Source of the DNA: Candidatus Lachnoclostridium avicola
GTDB taxonomy: Bacteria; Bacillota; Clostridia; Lachnospirales; Lachnospiraceae
DNA: 64,000 nucleotides
NCBI GenBank assembly: GCA_019114465.1
Contig: DXFM01000029.1
Span: forward strand, 1-64,000
Direction: 5' to 3'
The notes under the pieces were generated by a model. That model did no database searches. It was not told where the DNA came from and saw only the letters and a program-made list of their open reading frames with translations. This document shows, piece after piece, positions 33,981 through 42,859 of the stretch. How positions within the stretch are numbered: position 1 is the first letter of the stretch; each line of letters begins with the position of its first letter. Made by a program: the position numbers and the translations under genes.

Positions 33981-34364
33981 TTACGTCCGGCGGATCATCT
34001 TATTGCCGCACACCGGGCACCGGATTTCAATCTTTCCCTTTCCCTTCGGCACCCGGATCAGCTTTCCGCAGCGCCTGCACATGTAGATCCTGTGGGTCTT
34101 TCTCTGGGTCACGTTCAGCTTCACCAGCTGGGCATACCGCTGGGCCATGCGGTTCTCTTCCATCCGCCGCTCCCGATCCCGGGAAAATGACCGGTACAGG
34201 CTGTAGACGATGAGAGCCAGGCTCACCAGGCGCAGAAGCCCGGAGCGGAGGAAACCGGTGATGATGTAGAGGATGCAGCCTGCAATCAGCGCCGCCTGCC
34301 CCAGCTCATCCAGCCCGTTTCTCCCTCTCATAAAACGCTGCCAGCTATCTCTCAGTTTTTCCAT
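33981..34364 (-). CDS. Small membrane protein with C-terminal zinc ribbon
   Basis: The 127-residue protein has two hydrophobic segments (about residues 22-40 and 42-58), a basic, charged middle and a C-terminal zinc ribbon with CRRCGK and CPVCGN. I do not recognise a named family. It begins 25 bp after the second DnaK gene on the same strand and ends at the bidirectional terminator, so it is probably the last gene of the chaperone operon. Confidence 0.75.
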   Translation of the reverse strand: MEKLRDSWQRFMRGRNGLDELGQAALIAGCILYIITGFLRSGLLRLVSLALIVYSLYRSFSRDRERRMEENRMAQRYAQLVKLNVTQRKTHRIYMCRRCGKLIRVPKGKGKIEIRCPVCGNKMIRRT

Positions 34365-34389
34365 ATCTCACACCAGCTTTCCTTTCTTA

Positions 34390-36144
34390 TCAGATTCTCG
34401 CGGACAGTTCCTCCAGCTGACTCTTCGCCTGCCGGATCTCCTCCAGCTCCTGATCCGTCACCTTTTCCAGACGGCATTTTGCCGTGAGGCGGCGCAGGTC
34501 ATTGCTGCTGGCTTTGATCTGCTTTTTCAGGGATTTGTCCAGTCCCTTTCCGGCCGCTTTCACCGCCTGATCGGTCTTGGAGAGCAGCATCTGGGACTCG
34601 TTCAGCAGGGTCACCGCCTCCCGCCTGGTCTGGTCATAGGCTGCGTAGCTGCTGGCGTCCCGGATGGCCTGCTCGATCTCCTCATCGGACATCCGGTCGT
34701 CGGCGGTGATGGTGATGGACTGCTCTTTACCGCTGTTTAAATCCTTCGCCGACACTTTCAGAATGCCGTTGGTGTCAATGTCAAAGGTGACCTCGATCTT
34801 CGGCACGCCCGCCGGAGCCGCCTTGATTCCCTTCAGCTTGAATTTTCCGATGGTCTTATTGTCCTTCGCCATGGGCCGCTCTCCCTGAAGCACGTGGATC
34901 TCCACCGTCTTCTGAAAAGGCGCCGCCGTGGTGAAAATCTGGGAATACTTTGCCGGCAGGGTGGTATTTCTCTCTATGAGGCAGGTGGCCACCCCGCCTA
35001 CCGTCTCGATGGAAAGAGTCATGGGCGTTACGTCCAGAAGCAGCAGCTCTTTCGACGCCTCCGCCGGGAGAAAACGGTCCCTCTGCAGGGTGCTGCCGAG
35101 AATCGCCGCTCCGTTTGCCACGCACTCATCCGGGTTGATGTTCCGGGACGGCTCCTTTCCCGTCAGCTCCCGCACCTTCCGCTGTACCGCCGGGATCCTG
35201 GTGGAACCGCCCACCAGCAGAACCCGTCCCAGCTCAGACGGGGAGATTCCCGCATCCATCAGGGCGCTCTGCACCGGACCGGCCGTCTTATCAATCAGAT
35301 CCCCCACCAGGCTCTCAAACCGGGAACGGGACAGATCCACGTCCAGATGAACCGGTTCTCCCCTGACCTGGGTCAGATAGGGAAGGGAAATGTTGGCGCT
35401 CTCGTTGGAGGAAAGGGTTTTCTTCGCGCTCTCCGCCGCCTCAGCGATCCGTTTCATGGCGGCGGCGTCCCTGGACACGTCCGCATGGCATTTCACCTTT
35501 GCCTGCTCCACCAGCCAGTCCCGGATTCTGGCGTCAAAATCATCGCCTCCCAGGTGGTTATTTCCCGCGGTGGCCAGCACCTCGATCACATCGTCCCCGA
35601 TTTCGATGACCGACACGTCAAAGGTGCCTCCCCCCAGGTCGTATACCATGACCTTCTGAGGCTCCCCGTGGTCCAGGCCATAGGAAAGGGCGGCGCTGGT
35701 GGGCTCGTTGATAATCCGCTTTACCTGAAGTCCGGCGATGCGTCCCGCATCCTTTGTGGCCTGCCGCTGCACGTCGTTAAAGTAGGCCGGCACGGTGATC
35801 ACCGCCTCCGTCACTTCCTCTCCCAGAAACTCCTCCGCGTCTTTTTTCAGCTGTCCCAGAATCATGGCGCTGATGGTCTGGGGCTTATACTCTTTCCCGT
35901 CAATGCGGATGGACCAGTCTGTTCCCATATACCGCTTTACGGAGCTGATGGTCCTATCCGGGTTGGTGACTGCCTGTCTGCGGGCGCTCTCCCCCACCAG
36001 CCGCTCCCCGTTCTTGGTGAAGGCCACCACGCTGGGGGTGGTGTGGCTTCCGGAACTGGACGGTATAATCACCGGTGTCCCATTTTCCATCACGGAAACA
36101 CAGCTGTTGGTCGTTCCAAGATCAATTCCTATGACTTTGCTCAT
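34390..36144 (-). CDS. Hsp70 family chaperone, DnaK paralog
   Basis: The 584-residue protein has the Hsp70 ATPase domain ([17 protein letters not shown] at residue 6, [23 protein letters not shown]) and a substrate-binding domain ([18 protein letters not shown] to about 500), with a short helical lid to the C-terminus. It is somewhat shorter than housekeeping DnaK and is not next to grpE, hrcA or dnaJ, so I take it for a second, specialised DnaK. The ATG at 36144 has GGAAAGGA upstream. A J-domain gene precedes it by 34 bp and probably supplies its cochaperone. Confidence 0.92.
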   Translation of the reverse strand: MSKVIGIDLGTTNSCVSVMENGTPVIIPSSSGSHTTPSVVAFTKNGERLVGESARRQAVTNPDRTISSVKRYMGTDWSIRIDGKEYKPQTISAMILGQLKKDAEEFLGEEVTEAVITVPAYFNDVQRQATKDAGRIAGLQVKRIINEPTSAALSYGLDHGEPQKVMVYDLGGGTFDVSVIEIGDDVIEVLATAGNNHLGGDDFDARIRDWLVEQAKVKCHADVSRDAAAMKRIAEAAESAKKTLSSNESANISLPYLTQVRGEPVHLDVDLSRSRFESLVGDLIDKTAGPVQSALMDAGISPSELGRVLLVGGSTRIPAVQRKVRELTGKEPSRNINPDECVANGAAILGSTLQRDRFLPAEASKELLLLDVTPMTLSIETVGGVATCLIERNTTLPAKYSQIFTTAAPFQKTVEIHVLQGERPMAKDNKTIGKFKLKGIKAAPAGVPKIEVTFDIDTNGILKVSAKDLNSGKEQSITITADDRMSDEEIEQAIRDASSYAAYDQTRREAVTLLNESQMLLSKTDQAVKAAGKGLDKSLKKQIKASSNDLRRLTAKCRLEKVTDQELEEIRQAKSQLEELSARI

Positions 36145-36178
36145 CTGTTCCTTTCCTCCGTCTTCGTTTTTCTGTCTG

Positions 36179-36898
36179 TCAGCACCTGCAGAACATACAG
36201 ATCATCTGGGCAATGCAGAATGTTCTGCACAGCTGATTCATCTGATCCGCATACTGCTGAAATTCCTGTCCATCCTGCTGGTAGGTGGTGCTTGTCCTCT
36301 GGAATTCCTGCAGGGCGCTGCGGTAAATTCCATTATCCGGCTCTCTCTGGATGGCCGTCTGTATCTGCTCAGTGGCCAGGATATGATTTCCCAGACCGTA
36401 ATTGGCCAGAGAACTGAGATAATACCATCTTCCGTTTCTCTGATCCCCTCTCACATAGTTCAGCGTATCCCTGGCCCGGGCAAACTGCCCCATATTGATC
36501 AGATCCGCCGCCTGACGCAACTCCGGCCCGTCTCCCGGCTGAGTCTGGGCTCTGGGGGGCCGGTAGGTTCTGCCCCCGAACCCGAACAGATCGTCAAAAT
36601 TGAAATCCCCGTAAGGGCTGCCGCCGTAATACTGGCCGCCGTAGCCGTAGCCGCCCTGGTTCGCCCCGTAAGGGCCGCTCTGCTGTCCGTATCCCTGCCG
36701 GTTTCTGTTCTGATACTTCTCCGGATTGTTCAGCATATCGTATGCCTCGTTGACCTCATTCATCTTTTCGGCCGCATGGGGATCATCGGGATGAAGATCC
36801 GGATGGTATTCCTTCGCCTTCTTGCGGTAGGCTTTCTTTATCTCCTCCTTGGTGGCGTCCCTGGACACCCCCAGTACCTTATATGGATCGTCAATCAT
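36179..36898 (-). CDS. J-domain protein with TPR-like and Cys-rich C-terminus
   Basis: Residues 1-70 are a J domain with the HPD motif in [11 protein letters not shown], followed by a Gly/Tyr-rich linker (about 75-115), a TPR-like helical part (about 130-200) and a hydrophobic, Cys-rich end ([17 protein letters not shown]). It lacks the zinc-finger core of true DnaJ. J proteins stimulate Hsp70 ATPase, and the DnaK paralog follows at once. It overlaps the DUF5685 gene by 8 bp. The Cys-rich tail might bind metal or a membrane. Confidence 0.88.
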   Translation of the reverse strand: MIDDPYKVLGVSRDATKEEIKKAYRKKAKEYHPDLHPDDPHAAEKMNEVNEAYDMLNNPEKYQNRNRQGYGQQSGPYGANQGGYGYGGQYYGGSPYGDFNFDDLFGFGGRTYRPPRAQTQPGDGPELRQAADLINMGQFARARDTLNYVRGDQRNGRWYYLSSLANYGLGNHILATEQIQTAIQREPDNGIYRSALQEFQRTSTTYQQDGQEFQQYADQMNQLCRTFCIAQMICMFCRC

Positions 36899-37715
36899 TG
36901 TTTTTCTCCTTCCCGAAGTATTTGGCAGAATACTGCTGCCACACGCCGCCGTATAAAATATTTCTCAGCAGATGGACGTCCTGAACCAGGGGAAGCTGCT
37001 CAAATATCTGGGTCACATTTCCCATGGACATGGCCAGCAGCTCCTTCATGTCCTCCGGCCGCATCCCCGCGCAAATCAGGGGATTGTAGCTGTGTTTTTT
37101 CCTGTCGCTGTCGTAGTCCATGGCCGCATCCATCAGATAGATAAATTTTCCCAGCTCAAATCCAAAATCCCGCAGGCTGCCGCTCCAGAAATCCTCCTCC
37201 GTCACAAACAGCTCGGACAGCATCCTTCCGGAACAGTTCACCGCCGCGTCCGGATTCCGGACGGATGTGCGCTCAATTTCATCCAGGCGCTGGATTCCCT
37301 CCGTGATCACCCGGCACTGCCTGGGATATTTCTCCCTCACCCGCTGAAACGCCCCCTTGATCCCGGAGGCGTACATCTTCTTCAGTCTCTTGTTTTCGTC
37401 CTTCCAGTCATCCAGGCATTTGTAGTAAGCCAGGACTATGGTCATATCCGCCGCGTACCCTGTAAATTTATTCTCCGCCGTCATCTTTTCCCGGCGGGGA
37501 TGAAGGCCGCAGCAGAACGGCTCCCGCTTCTCCTCCGGCTCATACAGGGAAGACAGAAACAGGATCAGAAAAGTCATGTCGTAGCTGAGGCTGAGCCGCC
37601 CCAGCTGTCCGTACTCCCGCCCCAGCTTTCTGCACAGCCCGCAGTAGATCTCCTGGTAACGCTCCTGCTCCTCTGCATTCAGGCTGTCCCGGCTGCAGCT
37701 GATATATCCGTACAT
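36891..37715 (-). CDS. DUF5685 family protein
   Basis: The 274-residue, mostly alpha-helical protein starts [32 protein letters not shown] when read in two parts ([12 protein letters not shown], then YCGLCRKLG) and matches DUF5685, which I know only as an uncharacterised clostridial family. Conserved-looking features are [14 protein letters not shown], an acidic LDDWKDE and a second acidic [17 protein letters not shown]. The two Asp-rich motifs recall class I isoprenoid synthases, but that is only an inference. It is translationally coupled to the J-domain gene. Confidence 0.75.
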   Translation of the reverse strand: MYGYISCSRDSLNAEEQERYQEIYCGLCRKLGREYGQLGRLSLSYDMTFLILFLSSLYEPEEKREPFCCGLHPRREKMTAENKFTGYAADMTIVLAYYKCLDDWKDENKRLKKMYASGIKGAFQRVREKYPRQCRVITEGIQRLDEIERTSVRNPDAAVNCSGRMLSELFVTEEDFWSGSLRDFGFELGKFIYLMDAAMDYDSDRKKHSYNPLICAGMRPEDMKELLAMSMGNVTQIFEQLPLVQDVHLLRNILYGGVWQQYSAKYFGKEKNND

Positions 37716-37733
37716 CGTTTTTCCCTCCTTACC

Positions 37734-38210
37734 TCAGGGCTGACTGCCGTTTTTCTTTCCGTCTCTCCCCGGCTGCATCATCCGGTCAATATTTCCGTTG
37801 ACCTTCTCAATCACTCCCGCAAGAACCAGCCGTTCCTCCTCCGTCACCCCGTCCATGATGACGGTCTGCATCCTCTCAAACACTTTCCGAAGCTTTCCAA
37901 TCACCTCGTCGGCTCTCTCCGTCAGATTGTTGTGGGTGCACCTTCTGTCCTCCGGATCCTGTTCGATGAGCACGTACCCCTTTTTCTGCAGCCGTCCCAG
38001 AGACTGGGAAATATGCCCCCTGGTAAACATCTCCAGCTCCATAATGTCCTTGGAGGAGTTCTTATCCCCGGCAGAGTACAGGTAAAACATGATCTGAAGA
38101 TCCACCTTGTTCAGCTCATACTCTTCCTCAATGGATTTCAGCATTTTCTCCATAAATCTGCGGAATTTCATTCCGTACAGCATAGTAAAAATTTCGTAAT
38201 TCACATTCAT
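37734..38210 (-). CDS. MarR family transcriptional regulator
   Basis: The 158-residue protein has a winged helix: KDIMELEMFTRGHISQSLGR, then LQKKGYVLIEQDPEDRRCTHNNL as recognition helix and wing, with flanking dimerisation helices. It starts the minus-strand operon MarR-DUF5685-J protein-DnaK-zinc ribbon, with an 18-bp gap to DUF5685, and so probably autoregulates that operon. A strong promoter lies 42-69 bp upstream. Confidence 0.87.
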   Translation of the reverse strand: MNVNYEIFTMLYGMKFRRFMEKMLKSIEEEYELNKVDLQIMFYLYSAGDKNSSKDIMELEMFTRGHISQSLGRLQKKGYVLIEQDPEDRRCTHNNLTERADEVIGKLRKVFERMQTVIMDGVTEEERLVLAGVIEKVNGNIDRMMQPGRDGKKNGSQP

Positions 38211-38251
38211 TTCCGAAAACCTTATAATTTTAAATTTTTTATTATTACACT

Positions 38252-38279
38252 ATCTTAACACAGGATTTTTCTCTGTCAA
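38252..38279 (-). promoter_or_regulatory. Promoter of the MarR-DUF5685-DnaK operon
   Basis: On the minus strand TTGACA (38279-38274), 16 bp, TAAGAT (38257-38252). A very AT-rich stretch follows up to the MarR start and may hold the operator. Confidence 0.65.
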
Positions 38280-38352
38280 TGGATTTTATGGAAAGTTTAG
38301 AGCTTCTTTATTTTTATGAATCTATTGAAAAAATTTGCCTTGTGGGATATGA

Positions 38353-38565
38353 TTTGCCACGGCTGAAACCTTCCGTGACGCTCTCACCAGATCCGGCGCC
38401 CAGTATCTCTTCCCCCTCTGCGCCCAGATCCAGGGTGAGGGAACGGAGACGGCCATCCGGCTCACCAACGAAAAGCTGCAGGCTGCCGGATACCCCGGCC
38501 GGGCTCTCAATCCAAAATGCGGCAAATGGATCGACTTCTCCATGGGACTTTCCGCGAGACTCTGA
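38353..38565 (+). pseudogene. 3' remnant of an unrecognised gene
   Basis: Seventy codons from 38353 to a TGA at 38565 read like a true protein end (AETFRDALTRSGAQYLF, then ETAIRLTNEKLQAAGYPGRA, then KWIDFSMGLSARL) with GC-rich third positions, but a stop lies directly upstream and there is no start codon with a ribosome binding site. A strong plus-strand terminator follows at 38604. I take it for the truncated tail of a lost gene. It fills most of the otherwise empty 38211-38679 spacer. Confidence 0.5.
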
Positions 38566-38603
38566 TCCCGGGAATCTGTCATCCATTTTCCTCCGCGCAA
38601 AGC

Positions 38604-38650
38604 AGGGGCAGGCGCTCCGGATTTTTCCGGGACGCCTGCCCCTTTTCTTT
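38604..38650 (+). terminator. Intrinsic terminator
   Basis: AGGGGCAGGCG (38604-38614) and CGCCTGCCCCT (38633-38643) form an 11-bp stem followed by TTTCTTT. Its only plausible client is the remnant just upstream. Confidence 0.75.
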
Positions 38651-38679
38651 CTGCTCTAATTTCGTCCGATTTCCCCAAT

Positions 38680-39519
38680 CTATTTTCGTCCGATCTCCCA
38701 GAATGCCACCGCGCTGGCCGCGGCCACATTCAGGGAATCCACCCCATGGCTCATGGGAATCTTCACCACATAATCGCAGTCCGCCAGGGTCTCCCCCGCC
38801 AGCCCGTCCCCCTCTGTGCCCAGCACAATGGCCAGACGGTCCGCCTCCTTCAGACGGGGATCGTCAATGGATATGGAGCGGTCGGCGAGGGCCATGGCGG
38901 CCGTCTGGAATCCCAGTTTTCTCAGAGTCTTCATTCCTTCCTCCGGCCAGGCATTCTCCGCCGGCTTCCGGCCGCCGATGAACGTCCAGGGCACCAGAAA
39001 CACATTTCCCATGCTCACCCGGATGGCCCGGCGGTACAGGGGATTGCTGCAGGCCGGCGTCAGCAGGACCGCGTCCATGTTCAGGGCCGCCGCGGAGCGG
39101 AAGATGGCGCCTACGTTGGTGGGATTGACCACATTTTCCAGGACGGCGATCCGCCTGGCCCCGGCGCAGACCTCCTCCACGGAGCGCAGAGGCGGCCGGT
39201 ACATGGCGCAGAGCATTCCTCTGGTGAGGGGAAATCCGGTGAGCTTCGCGAGCACATCCAGCTCCGCCACATAGACGGGAATATTCCCGCACCGCCGAAT
39301 CAGTTCTCTCCCAGTCCCCTCCGCTTCCCGGCGCTCCGCCAGAAAAGAGATGGGCACACAGCCCGCATCCAGCGCCCGTTCAATCACCTTTGGGCTCTCG
39401 GCGATAAAAATTCCCTTCTCCGGCTCATGGCGGTTTAACAGCTGATTTTCCGTCAGCCTGGCGTAAATATCCAGCTCCGGCGCGTTAAAATCGGTGATTT
39501 CCTTCACAACAGGCATCAT
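38680..39519 (-). CDS. TrmH/SpoU family RNA 2'-O-methyltransferase
   Basis: The protein has an N-terminal substrate-binding part and a SpoU methyltransferase domain with the knot motifs ENVVNPTNVGAIFRSA, LGTEGDGL and IPMSHGVDSLNVAAASA. It methylates a ribose in rRNA or tRNA; the exact site is not evident. Of the possible starts I choose the ATG at 39519, seven bases after AGGGG; a GTG at 39522 and an ATG at 39516 are alternatives. It begins 3 bp past the desulfidase stop and is probably cotranscribed. Confidence 0.9.
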   Translation of the reverse strand: MMPVVKEITDFNAPELDIYARLTENQLLNRHEPEKGIFIAESPKVIERALDAGCVPISFLAERREAEGTGRELIRRCGNIPVYVAELDVLAKLTGFPLTRGMLCAMYRPPLRSVEEVCAGARRIAVLENVVNPTNVGAIFRSAAALNMDAVLLTPACSNPLYRRAIRVSMGNVFLVPWTFIGGRKPAENAWPEEGMKTLRKLGFQTAAMALADRSISIDDPRLKEADRLAIVLGTEGDGLAGETLADCDYVVKIPMSHGVDSLNVAAASAVAFWEIGRK

Positions 39520-39522
39520 CAC

Positions 39523-40806
39523 TTATCCCCTCGCTCCGCTTTTTTCCTGAAGGATATCCACAATGGTCTTCTCTGTTCCCACCATACCCGGGGACGCGAT
39601 CTCTCCCATGTGGCGCATGGTCTCCTCCGGGGTCTTTCCGTTGATTCCGTGGATGGGATCGATGCTGATGCCGTGCATGGCAAAATCCACGGACTGGAAA
39701 GCGGCGTCCACCGCCACGATGCCTTTCATGGTGCAGCCCTGATTTCCGCCGTCACAGATCATTCCCGTCAGGCTGCTGGCCATGTTGTCAATAGTTCTCT
39801 CCATCTCCGCCGGTCCACCGCCGTTTAAATACACCAGACCGCAGGCCATACCCGTGCCGGCGGCGATGCCGCAGCCGCAGAAGGCGGACAGTTTTCCGGA
39901 ATACTCTTTGATATACATGCACACCAGGTAGCTGATGGCTGTAGCCCGCCACAGCTTCTCCTCCGGAAGGTTCCGGTGGAGATATACTCCGTAAAGCGGC
40001 ATGGTGGCGATGATGCCGTGGGCGCCCGATCCGGTGATGCTCATGGCCGGGCTGTCCAGCCCGATGACCCGAGCCTCAATGGCGGCGTTGCACAGCAGGG
40101 AAGCTGTCTTCTGCTCATCGTCGGAGATGACCTGTCCCCCGTTTTTCTTCAGAAGATAGGGTGCATAGGTGGTCCGGTCACTGTGCAGTCCCTCCTCAAA
40201 CAGCTTCCAGTTCATCTTATATGCGTCCTGGATAAAGGAGATTTCCTCCGCCGGAACAGACACGGCGTAGTCATAGATCTGCTGAAGGGTGTAGCCGTGG
40301 ATATCTGCATGGCCGGTTTCCTCCCCCTTCTCCTCCTCTTCTTTGGAGAAAACGGTCTCCCCGTTTACCTGAATCTTTACAATATTGGTGTGGGAGTCGC
40401 GGATGGTCACCACCGCCTCCCCCTCTTCCGCCGTCACCTTTGCTTCTATAAAAATGCGGCTGGTAATCTCGCTCATGTGCACCTGAATCCTGCCCGTTTT
40501 CACCAGAATTTCCGCCATGGCGTTGTCCATATCCGTCACCGCCGCCAGACACTCCAGGCCTTTCTCCGGCTTTCCCGCCAGCACGCCCAGAGCCGCCGCG
40601 TACTCATTGCCGCAGAAGCGGCTCCCGGGAATCCCGCAGGTAAAAGCGTTCTTGTACATTCCGCTGTTGAGCGTAAGCTCCACCCGGTCCAGTTTTCCCC
40701 CCACATAGGATCTGGCTTTTGACACCGCGAAGGCGATCGCCCCCGGCTCCGTCACCCCCAGGGCCGGTTTCATGTCCTCCCGGATCAGTTTTGTCAGTTG
40801 TTCCAT
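39523..40806 (-). CDS. UPF0597/CyuA-type L-cysteine desulfidase or serine dehydratase-like protein
   Basis: The 427-residue protein matches the UPF0597 (YhaM/CyuA) family, iron-sulfur enzymes that release H2S, ammonia and pyruvate from cysteine. Conserved features include GSGAHGIIATMP, FCGCGIAAGTGMACG and MICDGGNQGCTMKG, whose cysteines would hold the cluster. It begins 43 bp after oppF on the same strand, so its mRNA may continue from the opp operon. This links peptide uptake to cysteine use. Confidence 0.87.
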   Translation of the reverse strand: MEQLTKLIREDMKPALGVTEPGAIAFAVSKARSYVGGKLDRVELTLNSGMYKNAFTCGIPGSRFCGNEYAAALGVLAGKPEKGLECLAAVTDMDNAMAEILVKTGRIQVHMSEITSRIFIEAKVTAEEGEAVVTIRDSHTNIVKIQVNGETVFSKEEEEKGEETGHADIHGYTLQQIYDYAVSVPAEEISFIQDAYKMNWKLFEEGLHSDRTTYAPYLLKKNGGQVISDDEQKTASLLCNAAIEARVIGLDSPAMSITGSGAHGIIATMPLYGVYLHRNLPEEKLWRATAISYLVCMYIKEYSGKLSAFCGCGIAAGTGMACGLVYLNGGGPAEMERTIDNMASSLTGMICDGGNQGCTMKGIVAVDAAFQSVDFAMHGISIDPIHGINGKTPEETMRHMGEIASPGMVGTEKTIVDILQEKSGARG

Positions 40807-40849
40807 TGTCTTCTCCTCCTGGTTTTGTCATCTAACGCCCATCATAACA

Positions 40850-41824
40850 CTATATGAGATGGCACGCAACCAGATGTCCGCCGCCGGCGTCTTTTAATTG
40901 GGGGCGCTCTTCCATGCACCTTGCCGTGGCATGGGGACAGCGGGTGGCAAACTTGCAGCCCTTCGGCGAATCGATGGGGCTGGGCACGTCGCCTTTAAGC
41001 ATCTCCACCTTCTTCGTCTTGCTGATGGCCGGATCCAGCTCCGGCACCGCAGACATGAGAGCCTTGGTGTAGGGGTGAAGGGTGTGCTCGTAAAGTTCCT
41101 CCGTCTCCGCCATCTCCACCAGAGATCCCAGATACATGACGCCTACTTTTTTGGAAATGTGGCGTACCATAGACAGATCGTGGGCGATAAACAGATAGGT
41201 CAGCCCCAGCTCCGCCTGCAGATCTTCCAGCATATTCACCACCTGGGCCTGAATGGAAACGTCCAGGGCAGAGATGGGCTCGTCACAGACCACAAACTCC
41301 GGATTCACTGCCAAAGCTCTGGCGATCCCCACCCTCTGTCTCTGGCCGCCGGAAAATTCATGGGGATAGCGGCTGGCATGTTCCTTACCCAGTCCCACCG
41401 TATTCAGCAGTTCATAAATCCGCTCCTGCCGCTCTTTTCCCTCACAGAGATGATAGATATCCAGGGGCTCTCCGATAATATCCGATACGGTCATTCTGGG
41501 ATTCAGGGACGCATAAGGATCCTGAAAAATCATCTGCATACGCTTCCGGTAAGGCCAAACCTCTTTGGCAGACATTCCGGCAATATCCACTCCGTCGTAA
41601 ATGATTTTTCCGGAAGTAGGCTTGTAAAGTCTCATAATAGAATAGCCGGTGGTGGACTTTCCGCAGCCGGACTCTCCCACCAGGCCCACCGTCTCCCCCT
41701 GTTTGATCTCAAGGGAGACTCCATCCACCGCTTTTACATATTCGATCTTTTTGCCAAACCATCCCTTTCGGTTCTCAAAATACATTTTCAAATCCTGGAT
41801 CTGAAGCAGCGTCTTCTCAGCCAT
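40850..41824 (-). CDS. oppF: Oligopeptide ABC transporter ATP-binding protein OppF
   Basis: The 324-residue ATPase has Walker [12 protein letters not shown], signature FSGGQRQRV, Walker [13 protein letters not shown] and the C-terminal Cys-rich iron-sulfur-like motif [15 protein letters not shown] of Opp/Dpp ATPases. The ATG at 41824 follows AAAGGAGG and overlaps the oppD stop by 8 bp; the longer frame is rejected. It is the last transporter gene of the oppABCDF set. Confidence 0.94.
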   Translation of the reverse strand: MAEKTLLQIQDLKMYFENRKGWFGKKIEYVKAVDGVSLEIKQGETVGLVGESGCGKSTTGYSIMRLYKPTSGKIIYDGVDIAGMSAKEVWPYRKRMQMIFQDPYASLNPRMTVSDIIGEPLDIYHLCEGKERQERIYELLNTVGLGKEHASRYPHEFSGGQRQRVGIARALAVNPEFVVCDEPISALDVSIQAQVVNMLEDLQAELGLTYLFIAHDLSMVRHISKKVGVMYLGSLVEMAETEELYEHTLHPYTKALMSAVPELDPAISKTKKVEMLKGDVPSPIDSPKGCKFATRCPHATARCMEERPQLKDAGGGHLVACHLI

Positions 41825-42845
41825 GACGGATGCCTCCTTTCTGTTTCTCATACACCTCATTAGCCGGCGCGTCGGGATGGCACATAAAGCAGCTCACCCG
41901 GTGAGTACCGCTCAAGGAGAATTCCGGCACCTCCATGGACGCGCAGGCTTTCATGGCAAACCGGCACCGGGGATAGAACGGACATCCCGTGGGCGGGTGA
42001 AGCATATCCGGCGGCGTTCCAAGGATGGGAACCAGCCGCTTTTTGGACTGCTCGCCGCTCACCTTCGGCACAGAATTGAGCAGCCCCATGGTGTAGGGGT
42101 GGCGGGGCTCATAGAAAATTTCTTCCGTGCTTCCCTCTTCCATGATCTTTCCGCCGTACATTACCAGAATCCGATCACAGATGCTGGACGCACAGCCCAG
42201 ATTATGGGTAATGAGAATCGTAGCCGTACCAAGCCGCTCATTTAACTCTTTCATCAGGGACAGAACCTGGGCCTGAATGGTCACATCCAGAGCCGTTGTG
42301 GGTTCGTCGGCGATGAGCAGATCCGGCTCGCTGGAAAGAGCCATGGCAATCATGGCGCGCTGACGCATGCCTCCGGAAAACTCGTGGGGATAAGATTTCA
42401 CCCGCTTCTCCGGAGAGGGAATTCCCACCATTCTCAGCATTTCCACTGCCCGTTTATTGGCATCTTCCCTGCTCATCTTCTGATGAGTTCGGATGGCCTC
42501 GGTGATCTGATTTCCAATGGTAAACAGGGGATTCAGAGATGTCATTGGATCCTGGAAAATCATGGAAATCTCATTTCCCTGAATTTTTCTCATCTCATGC
42601 TTTTTCTTCTTCAGCAGATCCTCCCCCTTAAACAGGATCTCGCCTCCAGTCACCTTTCCTGGATGGGCCAGAAGCCCCATGATAGACAGAGACGTGACAC
42701 TCTTTCCGCTTCCCGATTCTCCCACAATTCCGATAATCTCGCTCTTATCCACGTGAAAGCTCACATCCCGGATGGCCTTTACCTCCCCAAGATGCGTAAA
42801 GAAAGAAGTGTGCAGATGTTTCACTTCCAGTAATTTTTCACCCAT
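41817..42845 (-). CDS. oppD: Oligopeptide ABC transporter ATP-binding protein OppD
   Basis: The ATPase shows Walker A GESGSGKSVTS, signature FSGGMRQRA, Walker B LLIADEPTTALD and the C-terminal TGCPFYPRCRFAMKAC motif. I start it at the ATG at 42845, eight bases after GGAGG; the ATG at 42851 is too close to that site. It powers peptide import together with OppF. Confidence 0.94.
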   Translation of the reverse strand: MGEKLLEVKHLHTSFFTHLGEVKAIRDVSFHVDKSEIIGIVGESGSGKSVTSLSIMGLLAHPGKVTGGEILFKGEDLLKKKKHEMRKIQGNEISMIFQDPMTSLNPLFTIGNQITEAIRTHQKMSREDANKRAVEMLRMVGIPSPEKRVKSYPHEFSGGMRQRAMIAMALSSEPDLLIADEPTTALDVTIQAQVLSLMKELNERLGTATILITHNLGCASSICDRILVMYGGKIMEEGSTEEIFYEPRHPYTMGLLNSVPKVSGEQSKKRLVPILGTPPDMLHPPTGCPFYPRCRFAMKACASMEVPEFSLSGTHRVSCFMCHPDAPANEVYEKQKGGIRHG

Positions 42846-42859
42846 TTTCATTTCCTCCT

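Noticed and set aside
34894-36417. 507-codon open frame on the plus strand
   Set aside because: Antisense to the DnaK paralog gene; composition is a mirror of that gene.
35795-37144. 449-codon open frame on the plus strand
   Set aside because: Antisense shadow of the DnaK and J-domain genes, with no plausible start.
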